From contig NMRA01000004.1 in NCBI GenBank assembly GCA_002633005.1, positions 379,846 through 443,845 on the forward strand: a stretch of 64,000 nucleotides of DNA, in the 5' to 3' direction. Below, one piece after another: positions 1-13,904 of the stretch. The translations under genes and the position numbers were made by a program. The first letter of the stretch is position 1; each line of letters starts with the position of its first letter. The notes beneath the pieces are model-generated. The model saw only the letters and a program-made list of their open reading frames with translations, was not told where the DNA came from and searched no databases. Source of the stretch: Phoronis australis (taxonomy: Eukaryota > Phoronida > Phoronidae).

Positions 1-1107
1 CTCTAGACAAAAAGACCATCAAATATATATGGGAGTGACAATATTTTTAAATTTTCAATTTGAAAGTTTGTAAATAGCATACTTGAATAGTTCGTGAAAA
101 GCACACGTGCATAGGTTTTTGAAAATTGGATGGGAAATGTGACTTTTCCAATTTAAAACGTTTGTTTAGTATTGCAATATGTTCTTCATTAATTCCGATG
201 GGTGTGCAGCATAATTGGGCCAATTACTAAACCATCGGGCAGCAGTTGGATTTTGAGGTAAGCCAAGTACTACCGTACAATTCTTGGCATGATCAGAATT
301 TTTCAAGTTAATGTTATACTAATTACTCGTAAGACAGCAGATCAGATGCTTGGTTTTAGACGTCCTATCTACACTGAACATTGTAATCACTGATGGCACA
401 TAACAAGAATGTTGACATAAGTTACATTTACTTAAAAATTCAGTAATAATAATAACCAAAGAGTTAAAGGGGAGTTTAAAAACACAGGTCTAACAGAGCT
501 AAACGAAAAAGAATGACTGGCATTAAGCATAGCGACATAACTTAAGTTGGTAAGAGGAAATTGTGAAGGGCTTCATAAATTATTCAAAAACCTCTTTATA
601 GCTCAATAATGTCTAATTAGCCTGTTTAAGTAAACTTACACCCTCCTCCACGAACACTCCCGTTAAATCAAATTAACCTATAATCAAAGTGTCAACAATA
701 TTAGGTATTCAAAAGTAAACCACAACTTGCGCAATGATGTTCTACAATTCAATTCAACATCATTCATTGAGGCATTTTAAAATTTTCTAGTGGCTATTTT
801 TTCTCCTACAGGTAAATACACAGTGGCCAAAACAGAATTTGATTATGAGAAGAACAAGAATTTGTTTCATCCGAAAAGGATTTTCTAAATTCCAATTCCA
901 ATTTTACCAAGCAACCACCTGCTAAATTTGACAGTTACATAGTTAATGCCAAGTTTTTGAAAAAATCGCATGAAATTCATGCCAAACCTTTGGAGTTTCC
1001 CACCCAGGATTGCAATCCTTACTTCTTTAAAAATTGTTTACCACAACATTTTCATTCAGTATAGACCTCACTCATGGTTGCTTCCAGTTATTTTAGTAGC
1101 TGATGTT

Positions 1108-1139
1108 CAAGGAGATTGTTTTTAAACACAATCTCCTTG
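1108..1139. repeat. Perfect 12-bp hairpin
   Basis: CAAGGAGATTGT, an 8-nt loop, then ACAATCTCCTTG. No T-run or other sign of a function. Confidence 0.8.
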
Positions 1140-1334
1140 AAGGCCTTTCTCTGGACCAGGTAAAGCTGTGATATTCACTTCATGAACCACTTAAGTCAAT
1201 TAATGTTAATAGCTGGGCAGATAAGTGCAAATATGCACCAGAATTGTGCAAATGATGATACAAGCACCAAATTTTCCATGATGACTCATAATAGCATACT
1301 TAAGAAATCTGTCCGACTAGCCACCTGAAAATCC

Positions 1335-1368
1335 AAGATGGCGGCCATTTTTCAAGATGGCCGCCGTC
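1335..1368. promoter_or_regulatory. Back-to-back AAGATGGC motifs (YY1-like)
   Basis: CCAAGATGGCGGCCATTTTT is followed directly by CAAGATGGCCGCC. AAGATGGCGGC is the YY1 consensus, and the pair is partly palindromic. Binding is not shown. The motif also belongs to repeats in some invertebrate genomes. Confidence 0.3.
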
Positions 1369-4300
1369 CGGTGTTCGTGATAATGATTTTCCTTGTAAAT
1401 CAGTATCTACCCAACCGATTTTAGCGATATTGGGGTCAAATGTTATAGTTTTGGGTATGCCTAATTCATTTTGGACACTGTGAACACTCTCAATTACATA
1501 TATTGTCAGGATAGAGACAATTATACACTTTAATTCGGTCAATTTATATAATTTTTGTCTGGGCGAATGCTTTGGTCATGCTGCATTTGTCTTGTATCAA
1601 TAGCTGATTATATATTATACATGGGGTGTACAGGTGTAGTGGTAGAGGTAGTACTTTTGTTTCAGCAGTCAGCCACATCACCTGGATCACAATTTAACAG
1701 GCATGCCAAGGACCGNAATTTTGATAAGACGATTTTCATGACATCCCTAAAACAGCAAGCCAATACTGTTTTTTCTACTGCCTGGAGATGGACCCAGGCC
1801 TCTTTGTCTCCCTAAACCTATCTATAATACTAAATATGAAAATATAAAGCATGGAAGATTTTGCTTATCATAAACTTCTCAAATTTCACTAACATGTAAG
1901 TTCAGTAGAACCTTTCGCATGTAATGTCATAACTCTGTATGCTAATGTTGGGTCAGAACTCTACATTATTCTTTCCAAAACTGACTTCTTTGAATGCAAA
2001 ACATTTTACCATAAACATCTTGTACGCCTAAATTGGCAAATCTGGAAATCAGGGTAATGAGCGCTTAACTAATAGATAGGTGCTTAAATGGGAAACTTCA
2101 AGAAATTGGGAATGGTTCTTACCCGAACATGGGTGCATAACCTATTATAAGAATGCTGCCTCTTGCCTGGGAGAAAATCTGGTTAATCCTGGGATCAAAT
2201 GCTATCCCAGAATGCCAGGTCTGACAGCTAAACTTAACATTCCCGCTAATATTTATTCAGTTCTACTTGGTGTGAAAACACCAACTATCCACCTCCTTCA
2301 AAAACACATAGTATACAGTCTTGCTGTCATCAAGAGACCAGTTTATCAGGAAATCTGGTCTAAGGTCCTACAGTGTGGAGTAAAGCAATTAACCCATTAG
2401 CAATGGCTTCACTGTGCTGGCTACAATAAATTGAATTATCGTGGACTAAAACTGGTGAATTTTCAAATTGTTTAGCTTCTGAAATTCAATTCCTCATCAG
2501 AAGTTAAATAGGATCATTTTTCTACGAAGAAATACAATAAAAATTAACTGAAATAGATGGATTAGGTTTCCATTCTTTGATACCATACCAGAGAACAAAA
2601 ACCTAAGGAGTACCCAGCCATCTTTGAAAACTGATACCCTAAATAATTGGCCTGTGAGTCCTGATAACTCAGAAAAGAACAATGGGCAAGGTTGATACCT
2701 GGATTTAGCCTTGATTCGGAAAGAAATCCCTGTAGTCTGGAGTTGCAACCAAACGGGAGTTTGGTATTGTGAGCAATAATTATTGTGCTTCTTGATGAGG
2801 CATAATGACAAAGAATGTGATGCTTGATGGACAGAAAGCCTAATTAGCTCCCATTTATGTAACCCTTAACTAGCGATGCAATCCTAATAAAGAAAAGTAT
2901 ACTACCAAGTACGTAAATGTAAACATAAGTTAATTAAACTGTATGAATGTGAGTGTGAATGAGTGTATGAAAGTCCTTCCCCTTCCCGTCCCCCCCCCTT
3001 TTATGTTAGTCTCGGCTAATTATTCGCCCAATCATTAGGAGTATTTTCCAAACACTTATTTGTTCAATTAATATGATGTACAGTGTATTATACTCTAGTA
3101 AGTTGTAAAGATATGTAGTTGGGGCTACCCAACCCCAGCCGTATCTACTATTCATTAATGATATGCTTTCTGGGTAAATAAACGTATTAAAAAAAACAAG
3201 TACTAGGTTATCAAAAGAGAATTTTAAATGCACTTTGTGGTGTTTTCAAAACGTGGGAAGCTTATGTCACATTGGGACGTGAATTGATGAACGTATTCCA
3301 GCAGTAACTGGTTGTTAGTTTTGATTTTCTGAAAATTGAAGTTGAGTTCAGGAATAATAAGCAACTTGACAATTTAACTTTTCAGTGTTTTTTGCTTTTA
3401 GGCCGGTTTAAACTTTATTATCTAAGCGAGAAAATGAAATAACACTCAATAATGCATCTAACATCGGCCAAAATATCCATAAGTATTTAAATTAAAATTT
3501 GGATTATCTTTTACTTAGTTTGAATTACCCAAAATTTTGGTGTCTACCCAATGCACTCATGAGTAATGAATGAGACGTGCAAATATCGGTCATGAAATTT
3601 CCTGCAAATTGCTATTCCCAACGTACACATGGTGCTCAATACTTCATCATTATTTACCAAAGTTTCAAAAAAATATTCCATGAAACCATTTTCAAGTGTA
3701 TGACAGCGCAGCAAAACAGTTACTTCAGCGTAGTAGAAATATATATTCTACCATAAATTTTCAACAAAATGCTGTTTCTCAATTACTCATTACTTCGTTT
3801 GCATCATCTGCACTTATGCATTAGTTATAAAATGCTTTTTGAAGGAGTGAATATGTACACAGCTAGTGTGCCACACCGATGTGTTTTCCTGCAGGTCATA
3901 AAATATGTTCTCAACTGGTTTTACCAATAATGCAAGGTTACTGGTAAAAGTAGAAGACGGGAGAACCAGTGTCTACAAATTTTGAAGTGATTACAAAAAG
4001 TTCAGTAGGTTACTCAACTTTGTCCACCTTTTCACATCCTGTGACAAAAAGCGCCGTTGGTAGCATTTACTCCCGCATATTGATACCATAGCATTATCAA
4101 GTTTACGGTTGGAATACACTAAAATGAAAAACTAAAACTGAGGTGGTGACCATGGTGAACTGCATCTTCATGCATCTATGCCACACTACGCCACTTCCTC
4201 AACCCTCCCTATACTATATTCCTCAAGTAATTGTCTTGATCACTCAGTATTTTGAGAATTATGGATACACATAAAATGTGAACAGTAGCAGGCAAATTTG

Positions 4301-5382
4301 GCTGAACAGTGATAATATACAAATCTACAGATTAACTGCTAGTCTTGCCAATTTTATGGCACTCTAAGTCCAAGGAACGAATGTTGTGGATTTTTTCAAA
4401 AGTATTTCTCAGTTTTTTTTGAAAATGTGGGATTTAGATTTTTAATACATCTTTCATTGTGTTTGTCTTTGACAATCATCATATGCAATCTTAACGAACT
4501 TGAGAAGTTTTTGAAAAATCTTACAGTTTGGGACACATGACAGATGAAATTTCATTTAGTCCAATTTCTCAATGAAAGTAACTTCTCAGGAAAATGTACT
4601 TTGCTTTTAGCATGGTTTACATGGCATAGCTATTACCAAACAACAATTACGTCTGGTAAGTCTCTGAATATACCAGTATGGCAAACTTAACAATTACCTG
4701 TGTTTGTCCCAAATGGAAGACTTTTTACTATAGTATTCAACATGGATTAAGGTGTATGCGAAACTCAGAATGCCATTATCAAAAAACAGGAGAGTTAAGG
4801 GTTCATGCACCAACATTTTCAAAAGCATACACAACATGCTCTTTAGCAGATCTATTCACCCTCCTAAAAAATATTTTTAAAAATGTGACTTTCCATTCCA
4901 TACAGAATAGACAACCTCCACCGTTATTTTGACAAAATCTTAAACCCTTTCTTACATGCTGACCATTTCCCCAATTCCCCTACTTCGTAGCACACATTCT
5001 ATGCATTGAATGGGGAAAAGCCCCTAAACTAATAATACCAAGGCCATATCAACTGAATTAGTATTTCAAACATTTTACAATTGAAATTCAAAACACCAAT
5101 CCTACATTCTGTAAATTTCTAATTGAAACAAGTATATCATGGCAAGTAATGAAAAAGTTAAAATTGAAATTAAGCATAAAAATACCAACACTTGGGTTAC
5201 TCAAGCATGTCCACTCCAGCTACAGTTCTTACTAAGTGAACTGCATCATAGACTTTTTTCTAGACTATAACAGCCATTCTGTTTTCACGGTCAATTAACA
5301 GTGACCAATTACAACCAAATCAATCAAAAAATTAGCGTACAGAAGCCACAGTTTCACAAGACGTCCATACTTCTGAACTCAC

Positions 5383-5449
5383 CTTGTGAAGATTTAACTC
5401 GAGACTGCCTCCGGAATCGACACTGCTACTCACAATCAGGAAATTCCCT
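5383..5449 (-). CDS. Candidate exon 5 of 5, unidentified gene (continues off the left edge)
   Basis: Acceptor TTTTCCAG, donor AAG|GTGAGT, entry phase 2, exit phase 0: GNFLIVSSSVDSGGSLELNL then HK. It is richer in GC than its surroundings and has good splice sites. Further exons would lie beyond position 1. Product not recognised. Confidence 0.42.
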
Positions 5450-5928
5450 CTGGAAAATTCAATAAGTAACATGCTTTAGTAGGCATTTAGTAACTGTTGA
5501 CTTTGGAGTTGATGTCAAGTCTTTCGAAGAATCAATAAAAGACTGCAGAAACTAAGCTAGAAGTCACGTCATCTTAGTTGAAGATTCTTATTCTATGATT
5601 TTTTGGAAAGATGCAGTTTCCAAAAAAGTTGAAGAATTTTGGTGAAATTTGCCCAGGAAAACACAAACAAAATTACACAAAAATAACACTAAATCAGTAA
5701 ATCAGTTGAAAATTATTGGAAAATTTTTGGTTAAAAACTTTGTTGGATAAAATATATTTTGAACACTACTGTATGCATGAAATGTTTTGTAAAACTAATG
5801 TATTCTTAAATGTCCACGAATGTTATTACAAAACTTAAAGGCTGAACAATTTTTCAATGCAACAAAGTGCACTCTTCCAGGACAATAATGCCCATGTTCG
5901 ACACCACACCCAATATGGTAAGAAATTG

Positions 5929-5970
5929 TAAACACCCATGCTTGGCTTTAAGCACCCACTCCTAACTTTT
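5929..5970. repeat. Dispersed TAAACACCCATGCTTGGCTT repeat
   Basis: A ~35-bp word found here and, altered, at 14518-14545 and 14866-14896. Probably the core of the same small foldback family. Confidence 0.4.
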
Positions 5971-7269
5971 ATGATCAAGCACTTCCTTACATGTGACAGT
6001 TTCCTTGTGATCACCAGCATCTTTGGGAAAATTTAAACGAATTGACTGTTGGGTAAACATTGGCTGGACTTCTAAAACATTTTGTTTTTTTAAAAAACTC
6101 ATGCTTGAGTTAACACCCACCTCCTGATTTTAGACCTAATTTAATAGGCGCCCTGGGCATTAACCCAGATGAGTATGGTAATAATTCATAAACTAATTTA
6201 CTGAACAAATCAGTTTATATACTTAGACAATTCCTTTACCTTACCCAGATCATCCTTCATTAGACATTCTAATTTGTAATTGTCCTTTCATTCATGTTAG
6301 ACCGGATGTCTTATTTTCACTAAATCGATTAAAAACACCTCTATTGCAATCTTCTCAGCAAGCCATGGATCAATATCAGTGGTGCATGCACTCAGTTAAA
6401 TTCAAACCAGTCATAAGATCTTAGCCAGGTATATCTAATGACAACAGTCTGCAAACATTATTTGTTCTCCTAAAACGTTAATCCTATCCCAACAGTGGGA
6501 TCTGTTGCGTGTGCTTTTGAACAGTCAAACCAAGTCTTTTGTTGTTGTCATGGCTACATGAAGTGCGTCTCCAACAATTTGAATTTGTTTCATAACTGAT
6601 ATTCAACCAGTTTTGAGAACATAGGTGCGTTCCGCAATACGCTGGCACAAGGCACCACAAAGCAGTTTATGAAGTTGTGTCTCAAGATAGAGTTGGCTTA
6701 GTTGGGCAAATAATCTATTACAGACAAATAGCCCAATTACATGAACACACAAAGCAAACTTACATATTTTACTTTCATACTCATATTTTGAAAGTACGCT
6801 AAAATGTCGCTAATTTCGGATTAACGTAACAGCCAAAACTGCTTCTAAGATTGTCATGAATGCAAAATGTCATAGAGCAGCTATCTTATATGCTAAGTTG
6901 TTGTTTCATATCTTACATGAAAATGAAGGAAAAATTTCAATTGCTCACCATACCGCAACCTGATTTTACTAAATAACATATAATATAACAAAATATGGAA
7001 GTTGGATTGCATTGACAATTCTTAAAGAGGCCAAACTAAATTACAGTATTGAAAGTGGTTCTCTGCCACTGAAACAGAATTCAACATGCTCAGCAGGTAA
7101 TTTTAGGGTTTGTTTGTAAAGATTTTTAATTTCTGTTGATATCAAAGCATTTTCTTTTAGTTTCAAATTTCAAAAAAAGCAATCTGTCAACTGCTCGCCA
7201 CTTTGTGGGTTTTTCTTCCACAAAGCAAAGTACGTCTCCCGGTTATTTGGTATGGCAAGACACGGAGTA

Positions 7270-7295
7270 GCACATTTCCCTTATATGGGAAATGT
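7270..7295. repeat. 10-bp perfect hairpin
   Basis: CACATTTCCC, a 6-nt loop, GGGAAATGTG, within a weak 83-codon plus-strand frame that I do not regard as a gene. Confidence 0.6.
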
Positions 7296-8132
7296 GACCT
7301 TTGACCTCAAGCGACTTCATGCAACTGACTATGAGCACACATGCGCATTTATCACAAGTGGGAGGGAGATTAGAAACTTTGTGGTAAGCACAGTTCTTCC
7401 TCTGCGCATATTTCCAGCAAAAATCCCCATTACAAGGGAATGTGAATTACTCTATACTACACGTTGTGAGTCTCGTCAGGAATTGTTTAAAAGATATTTT
7501 TGATGAGCTTTTGCATTCCATGCCCCTTTAATGTTGTCTGTATGAAAGCTATTCAGCCCACACATATATCACTGATTCAGGTAATGCAATGGTTTTCATA
7601 TTAACCACACAAGGCACTTGAGAGCAAATGAAAAGTGGGGTTGACAAAATCGATCCTGGCTCAGACTAATCACCCTTGTATTCATTGTGTCATCAACAAA
7701 ACAATTCTTAGTTGAAGCCGTTTATTTATAAAATATATGAACATGACAATTAAAAAGGTTATAAATGTTTCCTGTTATTTTTCATTCGTTTTGGTTAGAT
7801 GAACTGCACCTGTAACACATCCCACATCTGCTAAAGAATACCAAAACAAGATAGACCTACTTGAAAAGTGAGGTCATGCTGAACTTGTCACTACAAGAAA
7901 AATACTAAATTTTGGGTGTACTTTTGTTTAAAGACTGTTCTTAACTGATTTTTTAAGCTATTTTCAGTGCTAAGTGCTACCTTAAAGTGGCTGTATTGTT
8001 GTTTACAGGCAACATTTGGGCAGGCAGGCTAGATCTTACTCAATACTTCAGTTTGCAAGCCATGGTGTGTTTGGCTGAATTGTTTATGAAAGTCATGCAT
8101 CAACATTCCTGCACAAGACCCCTAACCACCTT

Positions 8133-8591
8133 ATAGGCCTTTTCATACTAACATCGAGGCCTCCAAAGTTAACAGCTCCAGTTAACTTCGCAGTAAACAG
8201 GTGGATTTAACAGCAGAGCTCCTCGACGCTGTGGTGCAGTATGAATGGTCAACTTCGCTCCCATCGAAGTTATTGCCAGGTGCCACTGTTATCATCAACA
8301 ATTAAATGGTAGAGTAGTCGCTAATAGTTATTATATTTTGCTCGAATAATCACGAATGAAAAATAAGTTTTATGTCAATTAGCACATCTAAATCTTCCCA
8401 AGTTGTCACATTTAAAAAACCTTAGCATGCAGTGCTACCTTGCGATTACTTCGATGGCAACAGCATCACCTACCGTTCACTTCAATGTCCCGCATTAACT
8501 ATCGAAGTCAGTATGAGCGGTTTAGTTAACTTTGCAGTTCACATGGACGCTCCGCTCAGACCGGAGTTAGTTCAGTATGAAAAGGACTTAT
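8133..8591. mobile_element. ~460-bp foldback MITE
   Basis: Ends ATAGGCCTTTTCATACTAA and, inverted, TTCAGTATGAAAAGGACTTA. Inner halves are also partly inverted (TCGAAGTTATTGCCAGGTG against ATGGCAACAGCATCACC). The GGCCTTTTCATAC end resembles PIF/Harbinger-type termini. No transposase. Confidence 0.65.
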
Positions 8592-11296
8592 GACACCGAT
8601 TGTGTGGTAGGCCTCTCATGGGCAATTGTTGGCAATGTGAAGAACTTACTAGAATACCCTAACGAAACATATGATTGTGGAAATCAAGTGGTTGAAAGTT
8701 AATCATAGAAATTTGTTTTTGAATTTTTCACAAGCTGCAAGTTTATAAAATTTATGTTTATATCTCATAAATACTTGTTTTTCTCTATGGCTGCACTTTG
8801 CGAGCAAGTTTTCTGATATGCAAAATTGGTTGAATACACGACACTTGTCTCTATGAAAAAGACTTTAATTAGAGATAATGACTACGAGAGCTAAGTCATA
8901 ATCACCAACGTTTCTACAGGCATGCAAATCTGTCTCCATACATTGATTGTACAGCATCCTACCATGTTCACCTGGCTAAAAATGAAAATCATATTGGGCC
9001 GTTTAATCCGTCTGGTTGTATTGCTAACTTGATAGGACTACATAACCATTAGCAACAGGAGTCACAAGCAATGCTGACATGCACTATTTTTGAATTGGCA
9101 ATTTAGGGTGACCAACTCTCTCAAGTCACAAGCAACACAGATATGTAACTCAGGTAATCAGTAACAAAAATGTGAACACATTAACCACCATTGAAAGACA
9201 TTTGATCAACATGCAAGATTAGTTTTTTGTGACATAAAACAGTCAATACCTACAACAACCCATGCCATCAGTGTCAATTGAGCAAAATCCAATTACAGAA
9301 GCAGTCTTTCTAGTAAATAGCATACATACCCTAATGCTATTACAGAAAACTTCTAAATTGCATTTATTAATGTTCTGCTGTTAACAAGGCCGTTGATTGA
9401 AACTCAGTTTATTAGCTATTCCAAATCCCTCAAGATTAATATGGGTTGTATTTTGTTTGTGGTTAGAACTATACAGTAAGTTTTAACTGTACAACTTTGA
9501 GAAACATTGCACTCAACATTAAAGTTACATTGTTGAATCATTTTGAGATTTGTGTAACAGAATAAAAATCACTGATGTCCTTGTTGTCAGCTACTGCAGT
9601 TTTAGATAACCAATAAGCACCATTTAATTTGTTCAAGTCATTGACTCATTGGATTAATTACAAAGGTGTTGCTCCACAGGCTCAAAAGGATCAATGTTAA
9701 GAAATTTTTGTGTCAGTCAGACCAGGTTTTGCACAAAGCAAAAAGCTCTGACCATGCAATTACCAGTTTAAAGCCACCATCAAAATGAAAACAAAAGGGA
9801 AGTCTACCTTATTCATTTCACAAAGAATGCATTACCAATGGTACTGACTTCTGTTTCAATGACTCGGAAACTGCAGGTTTAAAATACTAAAATTACGTGT
9901 AGTGAGCCCCTACAAATATTGGGATTGGTGTAGTTGGGCAATAATACTAGAGTTTCATTACGATCACTATCATGATTATTATTATAAGAATAGCGTATTA
10001 ACTTAATCAATTTTATCTTGATGACTGTCTCACAAAATGTTTTATACGCTGTACTTTTTAAGTTAAAATTACATTTCAGGACATACCAAATTCAAGCTTT
10101 AAAGATCAACTCCTCTATTTTTACATTTCTAATGAAACATTATACCCTAAACAAACTTTTTAATTGTACCTTGCAGGCTACGACTGATTATATTGTGTTT
10201 TAACAACATTTATTTATTAAGCCAGTGATATCACTGGAATCCATACACCAGCTGAGGCAATGCGCACTGATACAAACGATAACTGAAACCACACCAATTT
10301 AGGACACCATATGGCAGACAGGTGAAATGTTATTCAATCACATTTTTGGAAACGATAAGTACCACAATATCACTGCTTTACAATTTTCAAGTACTGTACT
10401 ACAGATATGTACCATCAGACAATATTTTGAAAAATTATGAACACTCACAACAAAGTTAACTTTAACAAATAGAAAATTAGTGAATTCAAAAATAATTGTT
10501 TTTCATTTTCCAAAATTGTCAGTTGTGAGATTCCAAAAAGCTCTTTTGCTGATGTCACACCCACTGTTTGTGAAATTTTGTTTTTGGTGACAAGTTGCAC
10601 TTATTTGGATCAAAGCTGAATATTTTGACGCACCAAATTTGTGTGAAAGTTTGTAACTCACTTAAAATTACCTGGATTTTCTACAACTGTGACAAAACTT
10701 TCACGAAATAATACTCAATACAGGCATATTTTCTGCCTAATTTTACAACGTAAGCTGGTTTCATCCCAGATGCTGAAAATGCACCAATCCAAACAAAGGA
10801 CAAATACGGTACATAACTGTCTTTAAGAAAAGAATGTTTGTTCTACAGAGCACCTTAACCTGTTTCATGAAGTCCAATTAGACCATTTTTGGCTGTGTCC
10901 CTTGCACCTGCTCTGTTACATGCAACCCAAGACTTGAGCATCCAGTTCTAAGAAACAGCCTGGGCACATTTTAGCGCATTGGAAACCTGACCTGTTCCAC
11001 GTTTTCTATGATACTTTGTACTTTGTCAACAGCCAATAATATTAAACTTTAATCTACCAGCAAATTCCTTTTGCGAGGAGCAGAGCATATACGTATGCAT
11101 TCTCACTGACTTAAATACAGTTTTCACTAATTTTTTACCACGCTTCAAAGGGTTAAACTCTCTAAAACCTGGTAAAAAAGTGGCGTTGTGTATCTATGTG
11201 AGTTCCTAGACAAAACACTGCCAAGAATGCTTAACAATAGAACAGGTTGATATTTGCCTTGGAAATGATCACCCACCTCTCACCTGGAATACTCAC

Positions 11297-11349
11297 AAAC
11301 AGGTGATATTTGTAATGTTGTACCTGCCCTTAAAATTCTCAGCAGACTG
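11297..11349 (-). CDS. Candidate exon 4 of 5, unidentified gene
   Basis: Acceptor TTCTAG (or the CAG three bases on), donor TTT|GTGAGT, phase 0 to 2: QSAENFKGRYNITNITC. A second donor 16 bases downstream (CCAG|GTGAGA) would read in another frame, so this exon is less certain. Confidence 0.33.
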
Positions 11350-12210
11350 CTAGAATGGTGAAACCAAAGCCACAAATTTCAAATAGGACTAAGTCAAGTT
11401 AGTAAAATAATAAACTGTATACAATTCACTCTAATAAGCAACAGCCTTGTCAGAATACCATGGACTATACGATATTATTGAAAATTTTAGCCGATTTACA
11501 AGCCTTTTGCATATAAATTTTGCGCTCAGACCAGCGCCAGAAGGACATTACCAGAAAAAATAAAATTCCTCTTCAACTACTCAGTTTAGGACACACTGTC
11601 CAAAACCCTCTTCTCTTGGTATTCCTGCATATGTAATTAAGAAAGCTAACTCCTGGATATAAAGAACTAAAACAAAGGGTTCCATACCAAAAATATGAGA
11701 GCTCAAAATAGTTCCTTATTTTTCAAAGATGGCGATAAACATGGCTTTAATGTTTCCTGAAATCCCTGAAAGCATGTTTGGAGCCAGTTGTGAAAATTCT
11801 CAGTACCCTGTCTTAAGGTTGCCACTGGAATAGTGATACACATTCAGAAAATGTAACCTAATTACCCACCAACCAATTTAAGGCTAACAGTATACGAAAA
11901 TGGAAATAATTAATAATATCAATACTAGCACAATAAATGTACCACATGAACCTGATAAAATCGTGCTGGAGGCATTGATTATGGGACATTTAGATAGAAG
12001 AATCAGGTGTGAACTACGTCAAGCAAATGCACAAATGACGAGGCCACCCTGGAAAGTTGGTACAATACATATTAAGTGTATGCATATAGTAGGTACCCTC
12101 GATTGCGTGGTCCCACCATATGGCCTCGTAATTAAAAGTGTGTCCCAAATGAGGTGTTATTGGTGGCCTTTTCCCATTACTAGTGGTGTGCCGACGACTC
12201 AGTAAACAAC

Positions 12211-13035
12211 AACAGGCCCTTTCTCATACAATTAATTCCGCTTCTGAGCGTCGAAGCTTCAATGTTAAGTGCACTTAACCGTGAAGTTAAGTGGAGTGTT
12301 TCCATCAATTCTTGCAAGGCGGCACTAATGTGACCTTCGGTGTTTTTGTCCTCACTTGTCATCAAAAACGGCAAGGACCTCTCCCTCTCCCCAAATGGAA
12401 ACTAGAACGTCAACTTCACAAGGCAGCAACGGTTGCCCCATTGGGCCGATGACAATGTACTAGAAGATAACATATTAAAAATAATAAAAATTATAACAAA
12501 TACCCATTGTTGGCAAACGCAGGGAGTAACCCCTGCCGATAACTCCAATGGCATCGAAATTACGTGTTCCCGTTGTAACAAAGCGTCCACACTTCATTGT
12601 TAAATCCACCTCTTTAGTACGGAATTAAGTTCGATTCAAGACCAAAGTTAAGTGTTCCCGGCATGGACTGAAGCTTTTAACCAAAGCTTTGGAGCCAGTG
12701 GGAAAGTTAACTTATGTAATCTTTCATATTATTTTCAAAGCTGAACCACATATTGTTCATCAAGTGATGACAGGATCAGCCAAGTTATATATTGCAACTC
12801 ATAGTTTTAAGTATCTGTAATAATTATAAAGAACTGAGTACATTTTTGGATAATAACTGAAATGAAACACTTGTAGAAGTAGATGAGCAAAGTATTTACA
12901 AGTTTTAACACAACACAAGTCATTGTTAACAGCGACATCTAGAGATAACTTCGATGACAACACAGTAAAGTTTCCCCATAGCAGCAAGAGTCAAGTTAAC
13001 GCTTCCCTGTTAAATCCACCTCTTTAATCAAAACG
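12211..13035 (-). mobile_element. Two diverged relatives of the 8.1-8.6 kb MITE
   Basis: Blocks AGGTGGATTTAACA and TCGA(A)GTTAT(T/C)G of the element at 8133 recur on the minus strand at ~12600 and ~13020. GGCCCTTTCTCATACAA at ~12212 resembles its terminus. Open frames in this stretch follow the repeat and are not convincing genes. Confidence 0.45.
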
Positions 13036-13386
13036 AAACAAGTGCTTTTCACTTCAATCTAAATTTTTTTAACAGCTGTAAACTCGGCTTTTGCTGCCAA
13101 AAACAAACGTTTGATTCAGAACACTTTCTGCTAACTTATCCAGTATGATATGAAGCAATAACAAACAGTCTAACTTAAAGCTTGGGAAGTTAAGGCTAGA
13201 TTTATGATAAGTGCTCTGAATCAAGGCCTGCTTATAACTGCTTTGAAAGTATTCCTTGACCAACGGTTCCTTTAACACTGAAATGTTGACATTAGTAGGA
13301 AAGGAAGTTAGAATGAATGTATGAGTGCTTCATTTATATTAATTGAGAATATTTAAAATTCTTACATTTGTAAAAATAAATCAAAT

Positions 13387-13475
13387 CTCGAGGGTTAACG
13401 CCCTGGGTGCTTACTAGGAAACCCTGAGACACGAGGGTGGGTGATTACACGGGCGTGGGCGTTAACCCGTGAGTT
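13387..13475. mobile_element. Short foldback with GGGTTAACGCCC ends
   Basis: GAGGGTTAACGCCC pairs with GGGCGTTAACCCGTGAG. A weaker relative lies at 6103-6172 (GAGTTAACACCCA ... GGGCATTAACCC). Confidence 0.55.
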
Positions 13476-13904
13476 TACGGTATAATATTGCTGATTCAAA
13501 TAATTAAATGACATTAGCGTGAGATTGTTTCTACAATATTTTTGTTCTTTTGTCAGAAAAATTTATTAAACTTTTGCCGGTGATTTATAAGTCTGCTAAC
13601 CAGACAACATTAGCTGATTATTTCTATGCTATGAATATTTTTGTACCTTTGTTTGCAAACTACCAGGTATGTTTCAATTCAACATTACATACATACACGT
13701 GTTTTACAACTGTTACTCTAACTGTTGATATTATTGTTGCCAGAATAAGTAGTAACATTTTTCATTACGGAGTTCTCATTAAGCTTATGAAGGACCTATA
13801 ATTTCAAAATGTCTGTGTCATTAATATTTACAAAACTCCAACAATTAACTCAGTCTGTACTAAGTTTGTTTTCTGAAGGAAGAAAGCCTGAAGACTTTGA
13901 TTTT

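Larger units (their letters stand above)
1..5382. other. No supported gene
   Basis: AT-rich sequence with a hairpin, the YY1-like pair, a poly-C tract near 2991-2999 and one isolated N at 1716. Open frames up to ~106 codons (2080-2400 plus, 2497-2811 minus) lack family resemblance or splice context. Confidence 0.5.
5450..11296. other. Probable intron or intergenic DNA with MITEs
   Basis: Between candidate exons of the unidentified minus-strand gene. Only the elements listed separately (5929, 6103, 7270, 8133-8591) stand out. Confidence 0.4.

Noticed and set aside
10860-10947. Candidate minus exon NWMLKSWVACNRAGARDTAK
   Set aside because: Acceptor TTCTTAG is good, but the donor GTTAAG is poor, the phases do not fit the neighbouring candidate exons, and all frames here are open, so it is not decisive.
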